From the NCBI RefSeq assembly GCF_003337375.1, contig NZ_QPJD01000007.1, positions 124,001 through 188,000 on the forward strand: 64,000 bases of DNA. Direction: 5' to 3'. Shown here piece after piece: positions 1 to 7,554 of the stretch. Within the stretch, counting starts at the first letter, position 1, and the number at the start of each line of letters is the position of its first letter. Both the position numbers and the translations under genes were made by a program. This DNA is from Paenibacillus prosopidis (GTDB lineage Bacteria; Bacillota; Bacilli; Paenibacillales; Paenibacillaceae). Under the pieces are notes generated by a model, which ran no database searches, was not told the origin of the DNA, and saw only the letters and a list, made by a program, of their open reading frames with translations.

Positions 1-1549
1 CATCGGTAAGCAGGCTTCCCAGATAAGTGAGCTGAATGCGATTGCCGTTTGGATCTAATATCTGGTACAACAGGCCGTCCCTGCGATAAATATAGGACCA
101 TCTTTGCGGCGTTTGCTGCGTAAAGGTGCCGTCTTGATTTTTCACCAGTGTATCGTATATGCCGTCCTGTCCTGCGTACTGCCCGTTGCCGGTCGGCTCG
201 AAGCGGTGACTGGCGCCTTCAGGGGATACCGCATAGACAGCGCCGTTCTCCCGGAACTCCAATCTCCCCTCATAAGTATGATGCCAGCCGACGCCAAAAT
301 CGCCGTCATAACGGTCCCGGCTGTGGTACGTCAGCGTCAGGTCAAGCGGTATAACCGCCTGTACGCTCAGATTTGGATGACGGAACACGAAATCCCCCGT
401 CGCCAGGTTGACCGGGTCGAACGCATCTGCAATCGGATGGCCGTTGCGGTTCGCATATTCCTCGTGGATTCGCTCGTCATCTTCCTTGCCAATCTCTCCG
501 CCTTGCTGCGGCTCCATAATCAGCAGGTTTTCGCCCTCTTCGAGGTTGCCGTAGCAGGTCTGCCCGTTGCAATTCTCCACGGGAAAGCCGTTGAAGCTCG
601 CGACTTTGCCGATTTTCTCGACAATGGCTTCTTTCTCGATCACGTTGTAATAATAGCTGGCGATGACCGACCAGTTAATATTCCATGCAGGCGTTTTGTA
701 CCTCAGCACCCGCAGTGTTTCCGAGTTGTCTGATTTCTTCCCGTCGAATACTCTCGTCGCGACAGCCTGGATTTCTGCAATTTCATATGCGGGTAGCTGT
801 ACCTTTATTTCCCATTCGCCAACGAAATTCTTAGGCAGGTTATTTGACCGTACGGGGAAATTCGTAAAGTAGGAGGCATTAACCGGCACAGCCAGCGCCC
901 AAGGCGATATCCTTGGTTTAACTGCAATGTTCGAGGCAAGAGTTTCAACGATACCATCATCGACAGTCGTATTCGTGCCGACTCTCCGAATTCGCTTCAT
1001 CTTCAGCTCTATCGTAGTTCCGATCTCCGCAATACCCCTGATCGTATGCTCCTCGCTTTTCGTATTGGACACGATATCCATTATCGGCTTCGGAGGATTC
1101 GGGTTTATGATTTGCACGCTGCCTGAATTGCCGTTATCCGGAAACCGTGTCGGCGTGACCCGAATCTGGTAGCTGCCTTCCTTGACCGGCTTCCCGTTTG
1201 CCTTGCCATCCCATGTATAACTATTGTTCGTTTCGGTCGGATACGTACCGCTTTTTAGCGTTGCGACCGCCGAGCCGTTACTCTCCATACTAATTACCGT
1301 TTCATGCGATTCTTGCGTTTCATCATCCGGGTCCGGATCATCAAAGCTGAAATTCACCTCAGTCCGTCCGTTATAGACCGAACTGAGAGAATTCGGATTG
1401 ATCTGCAGCGACGTGTCCGCATACGCTTTCGGCAGATTTGCATTCGGCAGCAGCGGGAGCCCTGTCAAAAGCACGATAAACGCAAGCAAACATTTCCCGA
1501 TTTGGCCCCACACCGGTCTACGACGCCTACTCTTTGCCTCTTTACCCAT
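1..1549 (-). CDS. RHS/DUF6531-type secreted surface protein, N-terminal part (runs off the left edge)
   Basis: Open reading frame from ATG at 1549 to the window edge (about 516 codons seen). The first 45 residues form a signal peptide: an Arg-rich n-region, a hydrophobic core (LLAFIVLLTGLPLL) and an AYA-type cleavage site. Residues 60-160 look like an Ig-like/invasin-type region. From about residue 410 the protein shows the DUF6531 signature that opens RHS proteins (DPVNLATGDFVF), followed by the YHSRD and GWHHTYEGRL segments and the first RHS-like repeats. In this family a long YD-repeat shell usually follows, with a variable C-terminal toxin or adhesin tip; that part lies outside the window. 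The ATG sits inside the end of the SLH gene, giving an 8-base overlap (ATGGGTAA), and its ribosome binding site GGGAGAGG lies in the upstream coding sequence. Translational coupling and co-expression with the SLH protein are therefore likely. Confidence 0.85.
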   Translation of the reverse strand, partial: MGKEAKSRRRRPVWGQIGKCLLAFIVLLTGLPLLPNANLPKAYADTSLQINPNSLSSVYNGRTEVNFSFDDPDPDDETQESHETVISMESNGSAVATLKSGTYPTETNNSYTWDGKANGKPVKEGSYQIRVTPTRFPDNGNSGSVQIINPNPPKPIMDIVSNTKSEEHTIRGIAEIGTTIELKMKRIRRVGTNTTVDDGIVETLASNIAVKPRISPWALAVPVNASYFTNFPVRSNNLPKNFVGEWEIKVQLPAYEIAEIQAVATRVFDGKKSDNSETLRVLRYKTPAWNINWSVIASYYYNVIEKEAIVEKIGKVASFNGFPVENCNGQTCYGNLEEGENLLIMEPQQGGEIGKEDDERIHEEYANRNGHPIADAFDPVNLATGDFVFRHPNLSVQAVIPLDLTLTYHSRDRYDGDFGVGWHHTYEGRLEFRENGAVYAVSPEGASHRFEPTGNGQYAGQDGIYDTLVKNQDGTFTQQTPQRWSYIYRRDGLLYQILDPNGNRIQLTYLGSLLTD

Positions 1550-3536
1550 TGAATACCTCTCCCTTCATCGCCAGCCACCTGTAAATGACCGCTGCCGCTT
1601 CCACACGCGTACTTGTTCCGCCGGGATTTAAAAAGCCGCCGTTCCCTTGTATGATGCCGCTCTTGATTGCGGCTTCGACAGACGGCTTTGCCCATTCACG
1701 CACACGGTCTGCGTCGGCATAACCCGAGAGCGTATCGCTTGTGTCTTCCTTCCCCAAACGGGCGGCATTGGCCAGCATAACCATCATTTCTTCACGGGTG
1801 ACAGCGGCATTCGGCTTGAAAAGACTGCCTTCATAGCCCTTGATCCATCCCGCAGCAGCCGCCTGCCCTATCCACCGGGCGGCCCAGTGGCCGTCCGGCA
1901 CATCACGGAACGATCCCCCGCCTGCTTGTCCAGTTCCGAGCCCCGCCGTCTCGACCAGCATCTTGGCGAACTGGGCGCGCGTCACGGATTGCTTAGGCTC
2001 AAAATTCCCCGTCTGCATCCCATTCACAATCCATCTGGACGCCAGTACTTCCACTTCTGATTGCGCCCAATGGCCTTTCATATCCGAGAAAGAAGGAGTA
2101 TAGGTAAACAGAGCGTATAAGCCCTCCGTAACAACCTGGGCGTGGACCTTGCTCCATGCCGAATCTACCATTCCCCCAGCATATATCCATTTGCCGTCCG
2201 ATTCGATATATCGGTAAATACCAATCCGGTTTGCCAAATCGGCCGAATCTAAGGCTTGTTCCAATTCGAAGGTCAGCATGGCCGGCTTCTTCAGCTCCGC
2301 ATCCGCCGTCCAATTCCATGCCATGCCTGCCCAGGTCATGCCTTGTGCCGGCTTACTATCGAACAAGGCCGTTTCCGTGCTTTTCTCCAGAACGATCCGG
2401 GTATCTGCATTGAACGTTCCTTGTTCAAACTTCAACGATGCCGCTTGATCGTCGGCCGACACGATACCGCCGTCCAAACCGATAACTGTGCCTCCAGTAT
2501 TTTGACCGTCGTCCCGGTTATTCGAAAGTCCTGCTTCCGTTTGGATGATGGTTCGGTTCACCAGCTTCCCATTGTTTACAAGGACAAGCCCGTCCCCGTT
2601 AAATCCGATAAACTGCGAAGGCTTTGTCACGCCGAGCGTGTAGGAAGAACCACCGGTCAAATCCGCACCCTTCATGACTACCGAACCGCCGGATGCTTCC
2701 AGCCAGACAGCCATTCCATCCGTGATGCTCATTTCTTTATACTCGACACCCTGTATTACCGGTTCAGTCAGATCGACCGGCTGGGGATTATTTTCGCCCA
2801 GATCCATGAACGTATATTTACCATAGCCGTCCATATCCCGCTGCTTCCACAGAATCTCTTCGCCATTGAAAACAAACCGCTCGACGTACTGGGAATACGG
2901 CAAGTCCAGAATCTTCTCATGCGTTCGGGCAGCAATATCGTATTCGTATAAACTTCCGTCCGCAGCCCCTTTATAGACGATGCGGCCATTCCCGACAATC
3001 GGATCTCTTCCGAGTCCCAAATTCGTCAACACTCCTGCCGTCATATCGTATACATGCATCTCATAATCCGGATTGGTCTGCCAGACGATATAGTTCCCGT
3101 CGATGGAAGGAATCCGGTGCTGACCTACAGTATCATTCAGCTTCTTCTCGGTATTCGTGCTCAGATTATAGCTGTAAATATCCCAGTTCAAATTGCCGGT
3201 TCCTTCACTTTGATTCCTCTTGTCTGCCCATACGACGACGGCTTCGCCGCTCCCGTTGATTCCGATAGCAGGCGAATCAGTCGATTTTCCGTGATTCGTG
3301 ATAACCGTCTTTTGGCCGGTGCTTGTATTGCCATATCGAATCTGACCATTTTCGCGCCAGACGACATGCTCACCCGTCATTCTTACGGAACTGCCGTTTA
3401 TGGCGAAGGAAGACGTCTCGTCCTTATATGTATGCACCGTCTCCGCAGAAGCCTTTTGCCCCGCAGGCAGCAGCAATCCCCCTAACAATCCCAAAATAAT
3501 GAATCCTTTCAACACCATGCTTGTTCTGCTCATCAT
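1542..3536 (-). CDS. SLH-domain protein with TolB-like beta-propeller
   Basis: Exported cell-wall protein of 664 residues. I chose the ATG at 3536 because AGAGGAG stands five bases upstream; an in-frame ATG ten codons earlier has no ribosome binding site and lies closer to the riboswitch. A signal peptide (GFIILGLLGGLLLPAGQKASA) is followed by propeller-like repeats up to about residue 350, recognised from recurring VVWxD and IxSYNLST motifs as in TolB. A beta-rich middle domain comes next. Three C-terminal SLH domains (about residues 475-660) carry the FSDMKGHWAQ, FRDVPDGHWAARW and YADADRVREWA motifs, which anchor proteins to pyruvylated secondary cell-wall polymer. It is the first gene of an operon with the RHS protein and is controlled by the c-di-GMP riboswitch in its leader. 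A role in attaching or displaying the RHS protein is inference. Confidence 0.9.
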   Translation of the reverse strand: MMSRTSMVLKGFIILGLLGGLLLPAGQKASAETVHTYKDETSSFAINGSSVRMTGEHVVWRENGQIRYGNTSTGQKTVITNHGKSTDSPAIGINGSGEAVVVWADKRNQSEGTGNLNWDIYSYNLSTNTEKKLNDTVGQHRIPSIDGNYIVWQTNPDYEMHVYDMTAGVLTNLGLGRDPIVGNGRIVYKGAADGSLYEYDIAARTHEKILDLPYSQYVERFVFNGEEILWKQRDMDGYGKYTFMDLGENNPQPVDLTEPVIQGVEYKEMSITDGMAVWLEASGGSVVMKGADLTGGSSYTLGVTKPSQFIGFNGDGLVLVNNGKLVNRTIIQTEAGLSNNRDDGQNTGGTVIGLDGGIVSADDQAASLKFEQGTFNADTRIVLEKSTETALFDSKPAQGMTWAGMAWNWTADAELKKPAMLTFELEQALDSADLANRIGIYRYIESDGKWIYAGGMVDSAWSKVHAQVVTEGLYALFTYTPSFSDMKGHWAQSEVEVLASRWIVNGMQTGNFEPKQSVTRAQFAKMLVETAGLGTGQAGGGSFRDVPDGHWAARWIGQAAAAGWIKGYEGSLFKPNAAVTREEMMVMLANAARLGKEDTSDTLSGYADADRVREWAKPSVEAAIKSGIIQGNGGFLNPGGTSTRVEAAAVIYRWLAMKGEVFNG

Positions 3537-3570
3537 CGTTCTCCTCTTTTGAAAATAAAAAACCAAGCCT

Positions 3571-3656
3571 CTTAAGCAACCCGGCTGTCAGTTCATGAAT
3601 AATCATGACGTAAGACCCGTGGCTTTGCGTCCCCGACTTTCGTACGGGTTTGCCTT
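3571..3656 (-). ncRNA. Cyclic di-GMP-I (GEMM-I) riboswitch aptamer
   Basis: Read on the minus strand, the leader contains the family core in order: GGCAAACC, a GAAA tetraloop, GGGACGCAAAGCC, a G+C-rich P3 stem (CACGGGTCTTACG), then ACAGCCGGGTTGC. This is the arrangement known for GEMM-I aptamers. The ribosome binding site of the SLH gene lies about 25 bases downstream. Just after the aptamer, AGCC...GGCT followed by GGTTTTTT could form a weak terminator that shares the AGCC with the aptamer's 3' strand. If so, ligand binding would prevent termination and turn the operon on; this direction is inference. Confidence 0.92.
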
Positions 3657-3659
3657 TTA

Positions 3660-4394
3660 TTAATGCCTGGTTAGTTCAAATCTACTATTTGAATAGTTCT
3701 TAGAATCTATTTCCAACCAAAATTATACATATAGTTACATAATGTGACAACCTTTTTTTGGAACTAGAGTAATAGGCTTCACATGGTGAAAGTGAGAAGT
3801 GGAAGAATAATACATGCTTATAAGGAATTAATTGGATTGCAAGTAGTGAGAACTCTCCATCTCACTCTTGCACGGTTACTATATTGGATTTTTCCAATAA
3901 CTTTATTTTTTCGAGCTATTTAGACCTACCCATACATCTAGTTCTACTCTACGTCTTACAACATTAAACAAGCTTCGTTCGCCCCGGGGCTGAGAAAATA
4001 GAGCAGAAATTAGCTCTTTATCCTCCAAACTATAAAAAATTGCATGAATAGAGCTAAAAACTAGCTCTGCTATCGCATTACGACCTTAAACAAGTCTTGT
4101 TTGCACCGGACTGAGAAAATAGAGCTAGAAATTAGCTCTTTATACCCTAAACTAAACAAAATTGCATAAATAGAGCTAAAAACTAGCTCTACTTTACGTC
4201 TTACGGTCAAACAAACCTCGTTCGCTCCGGGGTTGAGAAATAGAGAAATGTGGCACTATTTAGCGATTTTAGATGAGTAAAAGGTCAATTCAGCGTGACA
4301 ATGGATTGTTAATCGGTATTTTCTAAATTCCAACATAGATCAGTCCATCCCCTGCCAATTGATGGCGGGATATAATAGATGTCCTAATTAAATA
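3660..4394. repeat. Gene-free stretch with imperfect tandem repeats
   Basis: No credible gene. Positions about 3944-4070 and 4071-4193 are two imperfect copies of a roughly 125-bp unit, with a partial third from 4194 to about 4255. Each unit contains a TTAAACAA..GTTCGC..CCGG segment followed by TGAGAAAATAGAG and two small inverted repeats of the type AGAGCTA-N5-TAGCTCT. Around 3878 lies a TATATTGGA...TCCAATA palindrome that resembles the elements near 27.1-27.5 kb. Promoter sequences for the riboswitch transcript must lie around 3670-3740, but I do not see a clear consensus pair. Confidence 0.7.
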
Positions 4395-4422
4395 AAAACC
4401 TCCCTATTAATCAGGAGGTTTT
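4395..4422 (-). terminator. Rho-independent terminator of the AraC gene
   Basis: Inverted repeat AAACCTCC-N10-GGAGGTTT followed on the minus strand by TTTTTATTTAAT, 28 bases after the AraC stop codon. It could also work on the plus strand. Confidence 0.8.
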
Positions 4423-4449
4423 GGTCATATTTATTATGAGCCAGAACGG

Positions 4450-5307
4450 TTAATCCGGCTGATGTTCCGAAGCCGTTCCCGTGCGGTACAGCTTCCGGTA
4501 CGTGTCCGGCGTCATGCCTTCCTTCTGGCGAAACGTGGCCACGAAATGACTCGCGTCACGGAATCCTACCGCCTCCCCGATGCGGCGTATGGTCCAATCC
4601 GGACGGGAGGGAAGCCATTCCTTCGCTTTGCGGAGCCGCAGCTGAATCAAATAAGCGTATGCCGTCTGTCCGAACAGCTCGCGAAACCTCTCGTTCAGTT
4701 GCCGTTCGCCGATGCCGAGCTGCGTTGCCATCTCCGCCAATCCGATCCCCGGGTTGGCGAATTCATTTTCGAGCCAGTTCAGCAGACTTTGAATCCGCTC
4801 CAGCCGTTTCGACATGGACGGCCGGTTGTCCGTGCGTGCATCGGTCCGAAGCAGCGTCAGAAATCGGTACAAATCCGCCGAATACCGCCATCCAGACGGA
4901 TCGCCGCCGGACTCGGCGAACGCCAGCATGCTTTCCAGCTGAGCGGTTATCCGATCGTTGCCGGCTTCCCATTGAAAACGTTCGGCCATGTTCCAACCGA
5001 GCGACTGCACGAAGCTTGCGGCCATACTTCCTTGAAAGGTGATATAACTAGTCCGCCACCGGCTGCCGATCTTGGTCTCATATCGATGAGGCGTCCCGGG
5101 GGTCAGAAGCACACCCGAGCATGCCGTCATTTTCCATGTTTGGCCGTTTACCGAAAGCTCTCCCTCTCCTTCCAGCGTCTGAAGCCAATGGAAATAGGGA
5201 TAGCCGTTCGGTCGCTCCAACGTCTCTTGTTCGGGATTCATCCCAATCGTCTCCAGCTGCAGGGGCAGCAGCTCCGCCGGGAAGGCGGGAACTACGTGTC
5301 GCTTCAT
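4450..5307 (-). CDS. AraC-family transcriptional regulator
   Basis: A 285-residue regulator with a cupin-like sensor domain at the N-terminus (residues 10-150, GELSVNGQTW, LLTPGTPHRY) and a double helix-turn-helix AraC domain at the C-terminus (about 180-280; LAEMATQLGIGERQLNERF and IGEAVGFRDASHFVATFRQ). The ATG at 5307 is preceded by GGAGGT at ideal spacing; an upstream ATG at 5334 lacks one. It is divergent from the GH42 beta-galactosidase with about 120 bases between, so it most likely activates that gene in response to a galactoside. The inducer cannot be read from sequence. Confidence 0.88.
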   Translation of the reverse strand: MKRHVVPAFPAELLPLQLETIGMNPEQETLERPNGYPYFHWLQTLEGEGELSVNGQTWKMTACSGVLLTPGTPHRYETKIGSRWRTSYITFQGSMAASFVQSLGWNMAERFQWEAGNDRITAQLESMLAFAESGGDPSGWRYSADLYRFLTLLRTDARTDNRPSMSKRLERIQSLLNWLENEFANPGIGLAEMATQLGIGERQLNERFRELFGQTAYAYLIQLRLRKAKEWLPSRPDWTIRRIGEAVGFRDASHFVATFRQKEGMTPDTYRKLYRTGTASEHQPD

Positions 5308-5426
5308 GTAAAACCTCCATATTTTTATATACAATTTTCGGTTATTCTATATAGGATATAGCGATCATAAGTCATAAAATATAATAGTCTAATGCAGTTT
5401 TATCATATAAAATGAGGTGCGACAAG

Positions 5427-7490
5427 ATGATTAACGCAAGCAAACCGAAAATTTGGTACGGCGGCGATTACAATCCTGATCAATGGGAGAAGCCGGTCTG
5501 GAACGAAGATTTGCGCATGTTCAAGATTGCCGGCATCGATGTGGCGACGCTGAACGTATTCGCTTGGGCGAAAAATCAGCCCGATGAGGAAACCTACGAT
5601 TTCGCCTGGCTCGACGAAATCATGGACAAGCTTCACGCGGACGGAGTCGGCGTCTGTCTCGCGACAAGCACGGGGGCGCATCCCGCATGGATGGCGCGCA
5701 AATACCCTGACGTGCTTCAGGTCGATTTCAACGGCCGCAAACGCAAGTTTGGCGGACGCCACAATTCCTGCCCGAACAGCCCAACCTTTCGCAAGTATTC
5801 GGTGCGTATGGCGGAGAAGCTTGCGGAGCGTTATAAGGACCATCCGGCTCTTCTCATTTGGCATATCAACAACGAATACGGCGGCGCCGGGAATTGCTAC
5901 TGCGACAACTGCGAAGCGGCTTTCCGCGAATGGGCGAAAGCGCGCTACGGTACGCTGGACGAGGTAAACCGCGCTTGGAACACAGCGTTCTGGGGCCACA
6001 CGTTCCACGATTGGGAAGACATCGTCTTGCCGAGCGGCCTCAGCGAGGAATGGTTCGGTGCGAATGGGCGTACGGAAACGAACTTCCAAGGCATCTCGCT
6101 CGATTACGTACGCTTCCATTCCGATAGCCTACTCGAGTGCTACAAGCTTGAATACGAAGCAGTCAAGAAGCATACGCCGGATATTCCCGTCACCACGAAT
6201 CTAATGGGTGCCTTCAAAAAGCTCGATTACCATAAATGGGCCAAGTACATGGATGTCGTGTCATGGGACAACTATCCCAGCTTCGATACGCCGCACAGCT
6301 ACACGGCCATGATGCATGATCTGATGCGCGGCCTGAAAGACGGCCAGCCGTTCATGCTGATGGAGCAGACCCCGAGCCAGCAGAATTGGCAGCCTTACAA
6401 CTCGCTCAAGCGTCCGGGCGTAATGCGATTGTGGAGTTACCAAGCGGTGGCCCGAGGCGCAGATACGATCTTGTTCTTCCAGCTACGCCGGTCGATTGGG
6501 GCCTGCGAAAAATATCACGGAGCCGTCATCGAGCATGTCGGCCATGAGCATACCCGCGTATTCCGCGAATGCGCCCAGCTCGGTGCGGAGCTCGGGAAGC
6601 TCGGCGATACGCTTCTGGACGCCCGGGTCAAGGCTAAAGTCGCCATTCTGTTCGATTGGGAGAACTGGTGGGCAATCGAAATGTCCAGCGGTCCGACCAT
6701 CGCCCTCCGTTATGTGGACGAAGCGCACAAGTTCTACGATGCGCTGTACCGTTCGGGAATCGCGGCGGACGTCGTCAGCGTGGAAGCCGATCTCAGCGGC
6801 TATGATCTCGTCATCGCGCCCGTCATGTACATGGTGAAGAAGGGCGTGGCCGATAAGCTTGAAAAATACGTTGAAGCAGGTGGAGCGCTCATCACGACCT
6901 TCTTCAGCGGCATCGTCGACGAGAACGACCTGGTTAAGCTTGGCGGTTATCCGGGCGAGCTTCGGAAGCTGCTCGGTATTTGGGCGGAAGAAATCGACGC
7001 CCTGCTTCCGAGCCAGCGCAACCGGATCATCGTTCAAGGAGGCGCTCCCGGCTTCAAGCCGGAATACGAGTGCGGGATGATATGCGACCTGATCCATTCC
7101 GAAGGCGCCGAAGTGAAGGCCGTATACGGCGACGATTTCTATCGCGGCATGCCGGCGCTCACCGTTAACAAGTTCGGCTCGGGCGAAGCGTGGTACTTGG
7201 CGACGAGTCCGGAAGCGGCATTCCTAAGGGATTGGCTGCCGCAGCTGTGCGCTTCCCGCGGCATCGCCCCGCTCGTTCCCGCTTCTCCGGAAGGCGTGGA
7301 AACGACGCTTCGGGTCAAAGACGGAATAGAGTATTTGTTTGTGCTTAACCACAATGCAGAGGCGGAAACGGTCGATCTGGGCGAATTGTCCGGCATCGAA
7401 CTGATCAGCGGGCGCGCGCTGCAGGGTGGCAAAGCGGAGCTCGCGGGTCATGATGTGTGGATCGTGAAGCTTCAGCAGCATCAAACTTAA
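5427..7490 (+). CDS. Beta-galactosidase, glycoside hydrolase family 42
   Basis: Cleaves terminal beta-galactosyl residues with retention. Length 687 residues, normal for GH42. The TIM barrel carries the acid/base Glu150 (WHINNEYG) and the nucleophile Glu313 (FMLMEQTPS), matching E141 and E312 of the Thermus A4 enzyme. The zinc-cluster cysteines are all present (C115, C157, C159, C162). The trimerisation (A4-gal type B) and C-terminal beta domains follow. No signal peptide, so cytoplasmic. The ATG at 5427 is chosen over one five codons earlier because GAGGTG lies seven bases before it. No lactose transporter is adjacent, so the natural substrate may be galacto-oligosaccharides brought in by another system. 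Confidence 0.95.
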   Translation: MINASKPKIWYGGDYNPDQWEKPVWNEDLRMFKIAGIDVATLNVFAWAKNQPDEETYDFAWLDEIMDKLHADGVGVCLATSTGAHPAWMARKYPDVLQVDFNGRKRKFGGRHNSCPNSPTFRKYSVRMAEKLAERYKDHPALLIWHINNEYGGAGNCYCDNCEAAFREWAKARYGTLDEVNRAWNTAFWGHTFHDWEDIVLPSGLSEEWFGANGRTETNFQGISLDYVRFHSDSLLECYKLEYEAVKKHTPDIPVTTNLMGAFKKLDYHKWAKYMDVVSWDNYPSFDTPHSYTAMMHDLMRGLKDGQPFMLMEQTPSQQNWQPYNSLKRPGVMRLWSYQAVARGADTILFFQLRRSIGACEKYHGAVIEHVGHEHTRVFRECAQLGAELGKLGDTLLDARVKAKVAILFDWENWWAIEMSSGPTIALRYVDEAHKFYDALYRSGIAADVVSVEADLSGYDLVIAPVMYMVKKGVADKLEKYVEAGGALITTFFSGIVDENDLVKLGGYPGELRKLLGIWAEEIDALLPSQRNRIIVQGGAPGFKPEYECGMICDLIHSEGAEVKAVYGDDFYRGMPALTVNKFGSGEAWYLATSPEAAFLRDWLPQLCASRGIAPLVPASPEGVETTLRVKDGIEYLFVLNHNAEAETVDLGELSGIELISGRALQGGKAELAGHDVWIVKLQQHQT

Positions 7491-7513
7491 AATTATAGCA
7501 CCACACGAACATT

Positions 7514-7544
7514 AAGAGGCTGCCGTTAATCAACGGCAGCCTCT
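7514..7544. terminator. Strong hairpin between converging genes
   Basis: AGAGGCTGCCGTT-N4-AACGGCAGCCTCT, a 13-bp perfect stem between the ends of the GH42 gene and the YhgE gene. The T-tract is poor on both sides, so termination may be incomplete; it can act in both directions. Confidence 0.7.
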
Positions 7545-7554
7545 ACTCATAATG

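Noticed and set aside
4462..5361. 299-codon plus-strand frame opposite the AraC gene
   Set aside because: Antisense shadow caused by high G+C third positions; the minus-strand frame has the clear AraC domains.
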